This document shows, piece after piece, positions 1 to 11,069 of a stretch of 64,000 nt of DNA (position 1 is the stretch's first letter; every line of letters starts with the position of its first letter). The notes beneath the pieces are model-generated. The model saw only the letters and a program-made list of their open reading frames with translations, did not search any database and was not told the DNA's origin. The DNA lies in the NCBI GenBank assembly GCA_963969495.1, contig OZ018319.1:200358736-200422735 (forward strand), given 5' to 3'. A program made the translations under genes and the position numbers. The stretch comes from Ceratothoa steindachneri (Eukaryota > Arthropoda > Malacostraca > Isopoda > Cymothoidae).

Positions 1-149
1 GAAGGACACTTTTAGATTTTCAGACTTTGGCTGCGATTGAAATCACCTTTCAGCAGGGCAAGATCATCATCTGGCATTCAAACAATCACAGTTCCACCAT
101 TTAACTGGTTGATGAGGAAGAGACCCAGAGGGGCGTACAATAATAATAG

Positions 150-1860
150 GTATTTATAATGCGGCCTTCAGGGCTGTTAGCCCTCCCAGAGCGCAGGTTG
201 TGTAGAGAAAGTTTACAGGGGAGAGAAGGCAATTTCTGAAGAGATGAGTCTTCAGGAGACATTTAAAAGTAGCAAGGGAAAGAGAGGATCGGACTTCGGC
301 AGGAAGAGCATTACAGAGTCTAGGAGCACAGACTGAGAAGGAACGGTCACACATTGAGCAGAGGACAGAACGAGGAGTGTTCAGGAGGGAAGCAAGGTTA
401 GACCGGAGTGCCCGAGGAGTTTGACGACGGGAGAGGGCAGACGAGAGATAAGGCGGAATCTCGAGGTTTAGGGCCTTGTAGGTGATGAGAAGAATTTGAA
501 TAGGTAACCAGTATAGCTCCTGTAACAGAGGCATAGAAGGAGAGAACCGGGGGGGCGGCGAAGGAGGAGCTGGGCAGGAAAGTTTTGAACTAGTTGTAGT
601 GGGCGAAGCGACGACGAAGAAGGGAGATTCACTAGAAGACAATTGCAGTAATCTAAGTGTGAGGTGACGAAGGCATGAATAGCAGTCTCAAGGCTTCGTC
701 GATCAAGATGGGATCGAACATGTGAGAAGTTGCGGAAGAAACCGAGGGAAGACTTACAGATACAATGGATGTGCGGTTCAAACAAGAGTTGCTCGTCGAA
801 AATAACACCGAGATTACTGACGGTATCAGAGAAGGCGACATCAGTTTCCCCAAGGTTAAGGGAGGGGAAGAGAGCTTTAGATTTCTCCACCATCGAAGCG
901 GTACCAACAAGGAGAACTTCAGTTTTATTGTGGTTAAGTATGAGAAAGTTGGCAGACAGTCATTCGTTTATGGAGGTGTAGGCTGAAAGGAGCTTGGTAA
1001 TTGATTGAGAGAAGGACATAGGGAATGAGGAAAGGTATATCTGAGTTTCATCAACATAGAGGTGGAAGGACTGGCCCAAATTGTGAAGAAGGAAGCCAAG
1101 AGGAAGTAAGTAGATGCGAAAGTGGAAGGGACCAAGGACTGAGCCCTGAGGCATCTCAAAATGAATTGTCACAGGCTCGGAGAAGAGGTTATCAAGCGCG
1201 ACCGACTGAGTGCGGGAGGAGAGGTATGAGCGGAACCAATCAAGTGCAGTGCCCAAGAGACCAAGGAAAGTGTGAAGATGATCAAGGAGGACAGTGTGGT
1301 CGATGGTGTCGAAAGCAGAGGAGAGGTCTAGGAGGACTAGAATGGACGTACAACCCCTATCGGCTGCTCTACATAAACCGGCTGAAACATTAAGAAGAGC
1401 GGTTTCAGCAGTGCTTCGCTTTGAACCATGATTGGTACATTTCATTGATATTGCAGTTAGAAATATGGTCATTAAGGCGAGAGAAAACCGCTCTCTCGAG
1501 GATCTTAGAGAGGAATGGAAGCTGTGAGATAGAGCAATAGCTAGATGGTTCAGAGGGGTTAAGGTGTGTTTTTTTAAGGATAGGACGAATTGAGGCATGT
1601 TTGAAGGAAGAAGGAACCCCCCCTGTGGCAATAGAAGTGTTAAAGAGATTAAGAATCAGTGGGAGGACAGCAGAGAGAATTTGGTGGAGTTTGGTTGGAA
1701 AGACGTCCTTAGGGGATCCAAATTTGTTACAGCGTGAGATCAGGGCAGTTAATTCCTCAGAGGACGTTAAGCGGCAATGGAGTATGGTCGGGAAGAACAG
1801 CATGGGCTTGCTCAGATGACTGGGGTAGTATGGCGAGAAGGTTAATAACTTTGTTAGACT
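150..1860 (-). mobile_element. L2-like LINE, 5'-truncated and decayed
   Basis: This is the reverse-transcriptase half of a CR1/L2-group non-LTR retrotransposon, read from about 1,860 down to 150 through several frameshifts. Visible RT landmarks, in order, are the finger motif around 1,405-1,800 (ending in SWFKAKHC), the catalytic block LVLLDLSSAFDTIDH, the PQGSVLGP motif, and a degraded active site reading YVDET where YADDT is expected. Downstream come the LDYCNCLL segment and the C-terminal APRLCNALP and FKCLLKTHLF motifs typical of L2 elements. The endonuclease and any ORF1 are missing, so this is a 5'-truncated insertion. The 3' end is placed near 150 because coding similarity ends there. 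The active-site change and the frameshifts make it inactive. The superfamily assignment is by motif recognition; the exact clade is less certain. Confidence 0.8.
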
Positions 1861-2668
1861 GCGAGATGGAGTCTGAATATGAAATCAATTAAAGTCACCC
1901 AGAGAAAATGTCAGCCATTCATATCTTCAATAAGTAAAAGAGAAGGATGAGGAGGAAGTTTAGGTATGAGGTAAACCAAGTTTATGAAGGTTGGATCTTC
2001 ATTTGATGATAGGTATATGGAACAGACAATGTAGGTTTTTCCTAAGTGGTGTTAACCCATTACTGCCTGCAGAGGAGAATTAATAGGTTTTCTCATAAAA
2101 AAGGGCATTCATATTAGAAAATATTACACAACTGCCATTGAAACCACTACATGCAGGTGGCAGTATGTGTATGCAAATATAATCTCAGAGCTACAGTATT
2201 TTTCTCTGCCCAATCATTGTCTTTTGATGGCAAATAATAGCTAGATCTTCTTCTCTGATAAGGAGAACTAGTTCTTGCCAATTAGGTCTGAAGCCTCTAA
2301 TGATCCAATAGATGATAGTGGACATCATCAGCGAAGGAAGGAAGGTAGTACATTGGTGACTGTTTATTTTTTCATTCGCTTTAGTGTCTCAACTTTTATT
2401 TCCTTTTGAAGATGACAAATTTATATTCATACTATAGTGTCTATAGCATCATCTTGAAATTATCACTATTCAAGGCTCATCAAAAGCTCAATCATATCCC
2501 CTCTCTCACACATTTAATACCTTCAGTCTGTCTATCAGGTTGGAACTAAAGTAAAGTCCAATTATCTAGAATAAAGTTTAGATAGTATATATTATAGTAG
2601 TGCCTCTTGTAATCATTGATGAGTGCTACAATGAGTAATTTATACCTTTTCTTTCAGACTATAAAAAT
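1861..2668. other. unassigned AT-rich sequence
   Basis: I see no recognisable gene or element here. Stop codons are frequent in all frames and there are no clear repeats. Confidence 0.5.
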
Positions 2669-2976
2669 ATTGGGCAATACTTCAGATTAGGGGCACACGG
2701 TAGGTGGCGCTGTTAGTAGGCTACAATTTGGGGCTAAAATATATATCTTATGACATCAGACGGTAGCTTCAGATGTGACCAATCACGGCATTATATATTT
2801 TTGGGGGGCAGGATTTGTAACCTTTAGTCTGTGTTATTTACTAAATATCTGCGCCTCTGCTCGTTTATAGTTTTTTCTAAGTTAAGTAAGGTTTCTTGAT
2901 GTCTTTTATTGTTTTGTTTTTTGTATCTTTTGTCTCGCCGCGAATGATAACAGCTTCTTACTGGCCACTTTGTAGC

Positions 2977-2984
2977 TATAAATA
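2977..2984 (+). promoter_or_regulatory. TATA box inside the TIR element
   Basis: The octamer TATAAATA lies 39 bases upstream of the ATG at 3,016, inside the TIR-bounded element. The spacing suits a short 5' UTR. Confidence 0.45.
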
Positions 2985-3015
2985 GAACCTGCTTAGCATT
3001 TGTTTCTGTTTCGTT

Positions 3016-3138
3016 ATGGCTTTTTCGTACTCTAGTTGTGCTTCTTCGTTATTCGAATTCGCGTTTATTTTGCATGACCGCGAAGAAAAACTTTTCGATT
3101 ATTTAGAGGCGCATAAACTAATCAAGAAACCTATAAAA
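3016..3138 (+). pseudogene. possible first exon of a transposase
   Basis: A 41-codon ORF starts at the ATG at 3,016 and runs to 3,138, followed immediately by GTAAGTATT, a good splice-donor match. Without splicing it reads on six codons to TAG at 3,157. The peptide starts MAFSYSSCASS, is acidic/basic in its second half (HDREEKLFDYLEAHK), and has no domain I recognise. With the TATA box upstream and TIRs on both sides, the simplest reading is the promoter and first exon kept from an autonomous parent transposon whose later exons were deleted. This is inference; a chance ORF of this length is possible. Confidence 0.35.
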
Positions 3139-3544
3139 GTAAGTATTGTTTGTCATTAGGTTAGGTTTTTCTGCCAGTAAAAAGTTGTTGGGGAAAAAAC
3201 AGTAAATTCAAGGGGACTGCTCATGGGGGAGATATCACTGCGGGGAGACCACCCTGCGATGATCCTGAGTTTCAATCAATTGGGAGGGGGGTCTGGGGGG
3301 CGCAGCCCCAAGGTATATACTCATATACAACAAAATATAACGCCGTAATTGTTCACATCTGACGCTACCGTCTGACGTCATAAGACATATATTGTAGCCC
3401 ATAAACAGCACCACTTACCATGCGCCCCGAAACAGAAGTGTTACCAAATATTGTTCATAATCTTCTTCAGTATTCACTTCTATGTTCGTCCCATTTAAAA
3501 ATCATATTAGACATAAGAAGGTAAGAAAGGGAGTGTGCAAAAGG

Positions 3545-3805
3545 CTAATCAAGAGTCTACATGAGACAGCTCCTGTTCCCATCACACTGTTCAGTCCCAC
3601 CAGTCATCCTCATCCATAAATCTATCCAGTCTGTTCTTAAAACTCTGCAGGGCAGACGCTTCTATCACATGACTAGTGAGCGTATTCCATTCATCTACCA
3701 CTCAATTTATAAACCAATTTCTCTCCTAAACCTATACTTGTCCAGCTTAAACCCATTGCTATGCGTCCTATCTTGTTTGCTAAAAATAAGAACCTAGTCT
3801 TGGGT
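3545..3805 (-). mobile_element. CR1-like LINE, 3'-terminal fragment
   Basis: The minus-strand translation contains TRFLFLANKIGRIAMGLSW and then a stretch reading YGWG-like acidic residues before the end. The plus-strand segment at 12,960-13,150 is clearly related at the nucleotide level (both contain the block GTTCTTATTTTTAG, then an ...AATGGGTTTAA... block). That segment belongs to the CR1-like LINE described there, so this is a second, short 5'-truncated copy of the extreme C-terminus of the same family in the opposite orientation. Confidence 0.6.
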
Positions 3806-3954
3806 CCATGTACACCTGCTAGTACTTGTGGACAAGTACAAGTACAGAAGAAAAGTTCAAGTACAAGTACAAGCACAAATACATTTTAATAGGCTATCTA
3901 TTATTTTTTACTCACATGTAAAAGTAATGATGCAAATTCTAGCAAATATTCTAG

Positions 3955-4336
3955 TTTAATTCATAATACCTATTAGGTTTCCGATACAAATGAAAAGCGT
4001 GATTCTTGCAATTGTAGAAAATATGTAAGAAAATTAAGATTTCCTTAGTTTGAAATTAATGATTATTCTAGTATAATTCAAAATACAAAACACTGGTAAT
4101 GCAAAGTAGATTTCGAATACAAACGAAAAGTGTGACACAGTACTTACAATTGTAGAAAATATGTAAGAAAATTAAAATTTCTTTAGTTTGAAATTGATGA
4201 TTATTGTAGTTTAATTCATAATACAAAATAATACAGAGTAGACTTCAGGTACAAATGAAAAGTGTGATACTTGCAATTGTAGAAAATATGCAAGAAAACT
4301 GAAATTCCCTTAAGTTGAAATTAATGATTATTCTAA
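3955..4336. repeat. tandem repeat, three units of about 120-138 bp
   Basis: Three successive AT-rich units begin near 3,955, 4,073 and 4,211. Each carries the blocks AATTCATAATAC or its variant, GAAAAGTGTGA or GAAAAGCGTGA, CAATTGTAGAAAATATG and TTGAAATTAATGATTATT in the same order. Units differ by point changes and small indels, so the array is moderately old. Confidence 0.75.
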
Positions 4337-4410
4337 ATAATATTTGTGTATGTACAGCACAATATCCAATTTGTTTTAATGCTTTAGATGCTAACACATG
4401 ACAATATCAC

Positions 4411-4413
<3 letters not shown>

Positions 4414-4442
<29 letters not shown>
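4414..4442. repeat. (TA)n microsatellite
   Basis: An uninterrupted TA dinucleotide run lies just beyond the downstream end of the hAT remnant. Confidence 0.9.
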
Positions 4443-4448
<6 letters not shown>

Positions 4449-4499
4449 TCCCTTCCACCTTCCATGCTGATACTGTATTAGCTATTGTAGGACTTATCA

Positions 4500-6500
4500 T
4501 TACATTCCACAAACATTACAGATCCAAAATTCTTGTCCGTAAGCCAACATCTGTCCAGATGGAAGACTTTTCCTGTGATGCAAAGATTCTTTCCACTGGT
4601 GCAGAAGCATCAGCAATGGCTATATATTTTTGTGCCATCTTTGCTCTAGTTGGAAATTTGTCCATGTGCTCCTTCCAGTATGTTAGTACATCCCTTTCAT
4701 CAGAACTGCATGGCTGACTCAGATTTCTTTGAATTTCAGTATTAATGGACTCTTGCACCTGTGTTATGTCTGTTGATTGGTGAGATGAAAAAAACATATA
4801 AAACTAAACAGTTTCCTCCTCTTTGGTTCTGAATTCTCTGAACTGGGCCCTGAAATATCTTGTGCAAGTTCTATGCCGGTATCCATGCTTGTAGCGCTTG
4901 TAACTTCTTTGGCCATAAACTGCGCTGTAGTTATGATAGAAGACTTCAAGTTTGCCTTTTCCTCCTCTTCAGAGGACCAATCCATTTTAAACCTTGGATC
5001 CAATACAGTTGCCAGTTGATATGTTTTTCGATCTTCATATAGCTCTAGGCCTTTCTGTACCAATTTCCTCAGTCCAAATACCAGAGCACTATTATACTTT
5101 GACTGCATCTGCTCTAGGTAAAACTTGAGCCCCCATACACAAGAAATAACTAAAATAGATGAAACAGGGTTCTGTCGTTGGGCACAGTCAGTGGCATCCT
5201 CAAGGGGTTCAAAAGTTTCCAGCATATCATGAAGAATATTTTGATCATAAGCTCCAAGGGTTTGGGCACCATCCAAACTATTTAACTTTCCTGATCATTT
5301 TCACTTGTAAATTCCAGCGAGTAGCACGACTTGATTTCATTTTTCTCTCTTTCCAGAAAAGCAGTGGCTATGGTGACTTATGCAAAAAAAAATACCAATT
5401 TGATGCTTTGCTGAGTGTAATATTTAACTGTCCTGCTTCTTTTAGGCCATCGTTCACCACCAACTACAATGTATGAGCAAAGCAGAAATTATGCTCAGTT
5501 GGTAACACTTCAAATAGTTCAGCAGTATCAGCACCATCAAAATCATCATCTGTGTCAGCAGTGGTATTGTAAAGGGGGGTGGGAGAATGTGAGTGTGTAT
5601 GAAGGGCCATTCTCCCACCCCTTTTCCCTCCCTCTGTAAGAATGTGTGTGTGTGAGTGAGAATGGGTTTTTATTATATTTTCTTTTGTACATATGTAAAT
5701 TGATCTCATATTGTAATAATTATTTCCTTTCCTCAGGCGCCATATTTGTATGAGAAGCAAACTATTTATTCTTGTTAATGTTGAAAGGCCACTAGTATTT
5801 TACAAAGTTCCAAGGCCGTGTTTTTCTTGTAAAGTGTGTCTGACTTTGTTAACTTTGAAATAGTTTGGCATTTAAAGAAAGAGGGCTTATAACAGCCCCG
5901 CAAGTGTGACAAGGTTGCTCATCTTATACCAAGCTCAGAGGCGCCATTTTCTTTGTAAGTCCTAGGCACTTTAACGCTGGCGGCTGGCAGGACGTCCCCT
6001 CCTTTGTACCACGTGAGGCCTTATTTTTTTTGTTGTGATTGCCCAGGCAGATATTTTCTGGTTGTTGACTTTGCCTATTTTCCTTTTGTATAGTCTTATT
6101 GAGCATTTTTTGCTAGTATTCATAAGTAGGATTTATTTATTTATTTATTGTGTATATAGGAAAATTGGATATCTATTTTTGTGTGGATAAGTAACGAGAT
6201 CTCTTGTAAATATTATTGTACTTTTTTTGTAAGTAAAGGACTGTATATACAATCCGTTTCATTCTCCTTCGATTTCTCATGTCCGAATTAGTGTAGGAAG
6301 TGGGTTGGAACAATTGGGATTAGAGCATAGATTTTCGGCCCGCTACAGTATCAGAGAATCCTGGCAGAGAAAAGGCAGAAAATCATATTTGCAGTATCTT
6401 CTGTGATGACATTTGTGATCTTGGATCTTATCTCAAAATCCAAAAATCTCTTGGTACTCTTCTATAATTCTGCATGCAGTATGGCGGCCATGGAAGCGCT
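4500..6500 (-). pseudogene. hAT-superfamily transposase remnant, split by a solo LTR
   Basis: Read on the minus strand, the segment above 6,347 encodes KITNVITEDTANM, a degraded catalytic-domain motif (KI..VITDNA.NM in related hAT proteins). Translation then jumps across the solo LTR at 5,568-6,347 and continues in the same frame with GFSDTADTDDDFDGAD, then LPTEHNFCFAHTL, LVVNDGLKEAG and RATRWNLQVKMI. The C-terminal part has LDPRFK and the hAT dimerisation signature VLTYWKEHMDKFP...SAPVERIFASQ. Stops occur after FCFAHTL and near 5,280. The BED zinc finger and the N-terminus are not seen. This is a ZBED-like/hAT transposase fragment with no evidence of host use: the stops and insertion argue for a dead element. 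Confidence 0.85.
5568..6347. mobile_element. solo LTR inserted in the hAT remnant
   Basis: A 780-bp block begins TGTAAAGG and ends CGCTACA. It is flanked on both sides by GTAT (5,564-5,567 and 6,348-6,351), a 4-bp target duplication. Removing the block and one GTAT restores the hAT reading frame exactly across the site, which is independent proof of the boundaries. The TG...CA termini and the absence of coding sequence indicate an LTR left after recombination between two LTRs. A polyadenylation-like A/T-rich stretch and a GTAAGTAAAGGACT block lie near 6,230. The superfamily cannot be proved from an LTR alone; a 4-bp duplication is compatible with gypsy-type elements. Confidence 0.75.
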
Positions 6501-6569
6501 TGCAAGCTAGTACCACATTTTCTAAAGTCTAGTTTCTAATATAGTGAGCTGTAATTCCTAAGTAAGATA

Positions 6570-7506
6570 AGAGGGGCAGTCAATAAGTTTTGCATATCGG
6601 TAGGGCAAACCAGAGGAAGGGGGATGGCTGTTTGTGGGGATGTTAGGACAAGTTATGACAAGTCAGGACCTGCAGCCGCACGCTCCTGCCTCGTCTATTT
6701 AAGAAGCAGTAGCTGATCGCAGATCGTCAGTCACAAATTTCTCAACAATGGAAAAGGTTGAGCACCGCGCAGTGATCAAATTTTTTACCAAGGAAAAGGA
6801 AGGCAAGAAAGCAAAATAGATCCATGAACGCATGGTTGCAGTGTACACCGACACCGCACCTTCCTATGCAACCATTGCTCGCTGGGATAGGGAGTTCCGT
6901 CATGGTCGTGAGTCCATTGAAGATGACCGCCGTCCAGGACGCCCGTCAGACGTGACCAACGAGAACAATGTGGCCCGTGTGGAGAGGATGATCCTCGAAA
7001 ATCGACGGGTGAAGGTCGAAGAAATCGAGCCAGAACTTGGAATGTCACATGGAAGTGTTATCAACATCATCCACGACAATTTGGCCATGACCAAAGTCTC
7101 TGCCCGTTGGATCCCTAGAAAACTCACGCCCCATGATCGACTTCAACGTCTTCAAAGTCCACAAGGCCAGAGTTGCACAAGCTGCCCTGCGCGAGTGCGG
7201 ATTCGAGGAGCTCAACCATCCCCCTGCAGTCCAGATCTGGTTCCAAGCGACTACTTTTTATCCCGCCAGCTCAAGGCTGCAATGCGTGGACGCCGGTTTG
7301 GGGACGGTGAAGATGTCCAGATCGCCGTCCAAGAGTAGATTGAACAGCAGTCGGGAGATTTCTGGTTGTCGGGAATTCGAAGCCTCAGGGACAAGTGGCG
7401 CAAGTGCATTGAAGTCGAGGGTAGTTATATTGAAAAATAATAAAACACTTTTCCTCATATCTCGTTTCCTTATATCCGAATTGCAAAACTTATTGACCGC
7501 CCCTCG
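6570..7506 (+). mobile_element. mariner element, internally deleted
   Basis: Terminal inverted repeats of about 30 bp bound the element. The left end reads AGAGGGGCAGTCAATAAGTT and the right end, reverse-complemented, reads CGAGGGGCGGTCAATAAGTT. Both are flanked by TA (6,568-6,569 and 7,507-7,508), the expected mariner target duplication. The length is 937 bp against about 1.3 kb for a complete mariner, so roughly 350 bp are missing from the middle. Confidence 0.9.
6748..7430 (+). pseudogene. mariner transposase, catalytic core deleted
   Basis: The ATG at 6,748 opens a protein with the mariner N-terminal helix-turn-helix region: MEKVEHRAVIKFF, a premature TAG at 6,817, then PSYATIARWDREFRHGRES and DDRRPGRPS. 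The second HTH follows as EIEPELGMSHGSVINII and the linker as RKLTPHDRLQ. The next recognisable segment, in a shifted frame, is KARVAQAALRECGFEELNHP, followed by SPDLVPSDYFL in the other frame, which carries the third catalytic aspartate of the DD34D triad. The segment with the first two aspartates is gone. The early stop, the deletion and the frameshift make it inactive, but both TIRs remain, so it could in principle have been moved by a transposase supplied in trans. Confidence 0.85.
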
Positions 7507-7520
7507 TATAACTTCGAGTA

Positions 7521-7522
<2 letters not shown>

Positions 7523-7597
<75 letters not shown>
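7523..7597. repeat. (TA)n microsatellite
   Basis: About 75 bp of uninterrupted TA dinucleotides start 17 bp beyond the mariner right end. It encodes an artefactual Tyr-Ile run in one frame. Confidence 0.95.
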
Positions 7598-7599
<2 letters not shown>

Positions 7600-10399
7600 A
7601 TTTTCTAGTTGTAAGATTGTATATAATTCGTTTATATTTATACTCACGATTGTTTAGTGATTAGCCTTTTTTTATTAGTTACTGGTGTTTGGTTATTAAA
7701 ATTAAGATTAGGCTAGCTCCTCATCGTCCTTTCCTCGAACACCAATCAACTCTGTTGGAGGGGCAGGGATATTCATGCAGGAGCATGCCCTGCCGCCACA
7801 AAGCGAGGAAAACAAGGTAATTATAAATCAAGATATCTTGTTGGATAAAGATTTCAAAGCTGTATTTAATATCAGTTTTGGATTGTTGAGTGGGCAGGGA
7901 AGAATTATCAGAACCGAGTTGGAGGGCAATATGGAAGAGGAATTAGAGAGGGATTGAAGAGGGTAGAGTAGCCCACTAATAATAAAGATTGGCCTGTGCT
8001 TGACTAGAGAGCTAAATACTCAAGTGGATTGTCAGACTGGGAATGAGATAACCCATGAAGGATTAAGGGAATGGAGACAAAGGAAATTGTCAAAGTACAA
8101 ACTTGTAAATTATAAGGGCAGAACATATTGCCTTACAAGATTAGGGTTTGGTTTGAATTGTGTACCCTGAGTCATGTCAAAACTTTTGAGACTCAGGCAT
8201 GAGTGATAAAATCAGAGTCAACAAGATCCTATATAGATGATATACTGGTAAATAAGTCACAAGTGTCTACCAGTGTTGCAGGAACACATAAAGCGTTATG
8301 GATTTGTCACAAAACCCCCTGCATCATTAGATGGGGGAGCGGTACTTGGACCGAAGTTAAAGAAGAATAAGGTTGGGGATCTATTATTCTTTAGAGGGAA
8401 TGAGATACCACATCTACCAATTGCAAGTTTGCTCTGAGTGTTATGTGCATATATTATGCAGTGTGGATTTCTTTTTAGCGCCTATCTGGGGGAAAATGAG
8501 GAGGAGGAGGATGAAGGGAGAGATGATGAAGGATGAACCACAGGAAATCAGTGGTACAAAGTACCCCAACGAGCTAGGCGGCCACCTGCTTGGGCTGATG
8601 ATTACAGTTTGGAATAGTTTGTTTTTATCCATAATTATTTTGGTTTGTTTCATTTTTTGCTATTGTTTTGTTTTGCTATATTTCAAAACTTTTTATTACA
8701 AATGTGTAACTTTTGATATGCTTTAATGTGTATGGGGATATGATGTTGAGATCAGGTGAGGAGGTGTGTGATGGTTCAACCTACCGAGACTCCCAGTGCA
8801 GAGAAGGCAAAGTGGAGGTTATGATTTAAGATTCACTATTTTTGGTGGTTGACCATAAAGGTGATGGGTCTTGCAAATGCTGTAGTCTTTTTTGTCTGGT
8901 AGCTGGATACCTTTATTTGTTGGTCTGGTTTAAGGTTGGTTTCATCTAAATTTGGAATTCATTGGAAAATTACTCTGACTAGAAAACAGGGATTCCACCA
9001 TAATGGCTTCCTATGACCGTCATTAGAATACGCTGTTCCTGGACTACGCTAAATATAAAATTAGTCCACATCTCCTATGTATTCTTAAGCGCTGAATTCT
9101 CTATCATAATTCACTTGATTAAGTGTTTCTAAGTTTAGCATATCTCTTCTATAAAAATTGGAGCCTTAGTAGTGTTTGTTGATGTCGTAACTTCCCCTAT
9201 TCCTAAGTTGAGATGAATCGTCTAAGTAGGAGCAAAGTTCGCGCAGCTCTCTCAAACCTTTGACCCACCCAACCCTATTCTACAAAAAAGTCTTGTTATG
9301 AAGCGCTTGGAAGCAGTGCTTAGAGAATAATCTGAATAAGACCACATAATATTATTCCTTTTGAAGTAGATTTTGATATCTCTCCTCGCGGCTCTCAACT
9401 AAAAGGCAATTACCCCAACACCCACTTGGGAGGACAGACAGCCGCATGTAACCTTTCCTCGAGCGCCAGGGGAAGGGGGTACGCAAGGTTGGAGGGACGG
9501 GACACCTGGACGCTCGGTGTGTGTGTGTGCGCGCGTGCGTGCGTCTAAGAGTTGTAGGTAGAAGAGAAAAAGGTGCGAAGGGAGGGGGGGCATCTCTCGT
9601 AAAGATGAGATAAGATCGCCTAAGAAGCAACTTGCTTCTTTCACACGCGACCAAAACTAATCACAAAAGCGCTTGAGGAGGGGGGAGGGGGCAAGGGATT
9701 CGCAGAACCTCCTTTCGGCAACCCTAAGTTGTACTAGCAGGTTACTATGGCAGATGCCCCCCTCCCCCTTTCCCCTTCCCCCTGCCCAAGCCAGAATGGG
9801 GTCATGAGGCAGCACTCCCACAAACTTCTCGCCACCATCTTGTACCACCAAAGTACGGTCTAACCTCCCCCTCCCCGTGTGTGTGAGGGGGGATGGGCAC
9901 GAATCCGATTAATCTAAGGATGAGGACGGGAGAGTCGAATGGACAGTGGTGGTTTGAGATCGAGAACGTCTTCCATAAAGGCCAAAGACCCGCTCGCAGG
10001 TTTTTAAGCCGCCGCCAGCTAATAGAGACGGTAAAACCTGGTACTCCTTGTTACTCATTGTTACCTGGGAGAGAAGCACGCTCACACAGCGGCAGTAGCC
10101 TCAAATTAGTCAAACTATCTGGGAGATAGTTCTTAGGCCCCGTCCCCTCTTTACCATTTTTCGCCACTTGAAAAATACGAACCTCTTCAACTATTTTTTA
10201 TCGGAAAATAGCTCATTTTGTAGGCTAGTCGCCGACATCAGCTTCCATCATCGCATCCCTGGTTCAGACCTAGAGTGCGTGTTTGTGTGTAGGGGGGGGG
10301 GTTTACTCCCTCCTCCTTGCCTCCGGTTATGGTTGGTGTTTTAAAGACGCTTGAGCTCTTCTTCTTCTTATCTTATCGCCTTCTACCCTTGGGAATAAC
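7598..10399. other. unassigned sequence with low-complexity patches
   Basis: No gene or element is recognised. The section 9,460-10,330 is GC-richer with G and C runs, including a GT/GC alternating tract at 9,518-9,544 and a G run near 10,293. Short ORFs in the region have no recognisable motifs. Confidence 0.5.
9518..9544. repeat. alternating GT/GC tract
   Basis: GTGTGTGTGTGCGCGCGTGC-type alternating purine-pyrimidine sequence, in a GC-rich context. Confidence 0.85.
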
Positions 10400-11069
10400 C
10401 TAAGGCGGTACAAAATTACTGGCGTTGTACCCACGCCGTGGAAGAAGGCTAATGCGATACCTATATTTAAGAAGCAATTATGTTTAATTGCTGATCAGTG
10501 AGTTTGGCATCAGCGGTGGGGAAAAGGATGGAATCTATCTAAAATAGTGAAATCTATTACGAATCACTTAGATAAACATAAGCTGACTAATGAATCTCAA
10601 CACTGCTTAACTAATTTACCGCCTTTTTAAAGAAAGGTGTAGGATGCTGTTGATAGAGACGAGAATTACGGTGGATTCAGTCGTGGTTTAGGGACAGACA
10701 GCAAAGAGTTGGTATAGACGGGATCAAATCTGAGTGGGGTTCCCCAGGGGTCACTGTTGGGCCGTTGTTATTCTTGATTTGTATTAATGCTCTTGACTTA
10801 GGTATAAGTAGCGACCTGAGCAAGTTTGCCGATGATACTAAGGTAGGTAGGATGCTAAAGTATTACAAAATGAATTGACCATACTATCACAGTGGGCAGA
10901 GAAATAGCAACTGAAATTTAAAATAAACATGAGTAGTGTAATTAGTATAGGTAGGTATAATCCACTGAATTATAATTATAAAATGAAATGGAGAGTTTTA
11001 TGAAGGTTAGGATACGAAAGAGACTTGGGCGTCCTTGTAAGTTCTGACCTTCGGCTTAGAAAGCAGTGC
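10400..11069 (+). mobile_element. CR1-like LINE, RT portion (left half, interrupted)
   Basis: The plus strand encodes, with frameshifts, VPTPWKKANAIPIFKK, then a stretch resembling fingers/palm (HLDKHKLTNESQHCL), then the RT core SGVPQGSLLGPLLFLICIN and the active site KFADDTKVG at about 10,825-10,850. The translation runs to SDLRLRKQC and is cut at 11,069 by an I-group LINE copy with a 10-bp target duplication. The same LINE resumes at 12,777. Several stops and frameshifts make it inactive. Confidence 0.8.

Larger units (their letters stand above)
2669..3444. mobile_element. non-autonomous DNA transposon with long TIRs
   Basis: Two imperfect inverted repeats of about 120-150 bp flank about 500 bp of unique sequence. 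The left arm contains GGGGCACACGGTAGGTGG and then TTATGACATCAGACGGTAG. The right arm, reverse-complemented, contains GGGGCGCATGGTAAGTGG and TTATGACGTCAGACGGTAG in the same order and spacing. The similarity continues outward past the GGGGC block to an AATATT motif on both sides, so the ends are set near 2,669 and 3,444. I could not fix a target-site duplication. The interior contains a TATA box followed by a short ORF ending at a splice-donor-like site. I do not recognise the superfamily. The arms are diverged, so the insertion is not recent. Confidence 0.65.

Noticed and set aside
4500..6500. hAT protein as a domesticated host gene
   Set aside because: Stops, a solo-LTR insertion and a missing N-terminus show decay instead of preservation.
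7133..7600. A 155-codon frame ending in a long Tyr-Ile run
   Set aside because: It is a shifted frame of the mariner transposase read into the (TA)n microsatellite.
8373..8726. A 117-codon frame with a hydrophobic end
   Set aside because: It lies in AT-rich sequence with no splice, promoter or domain evidence. The hydrophobic stretch follows from T-rich codons.
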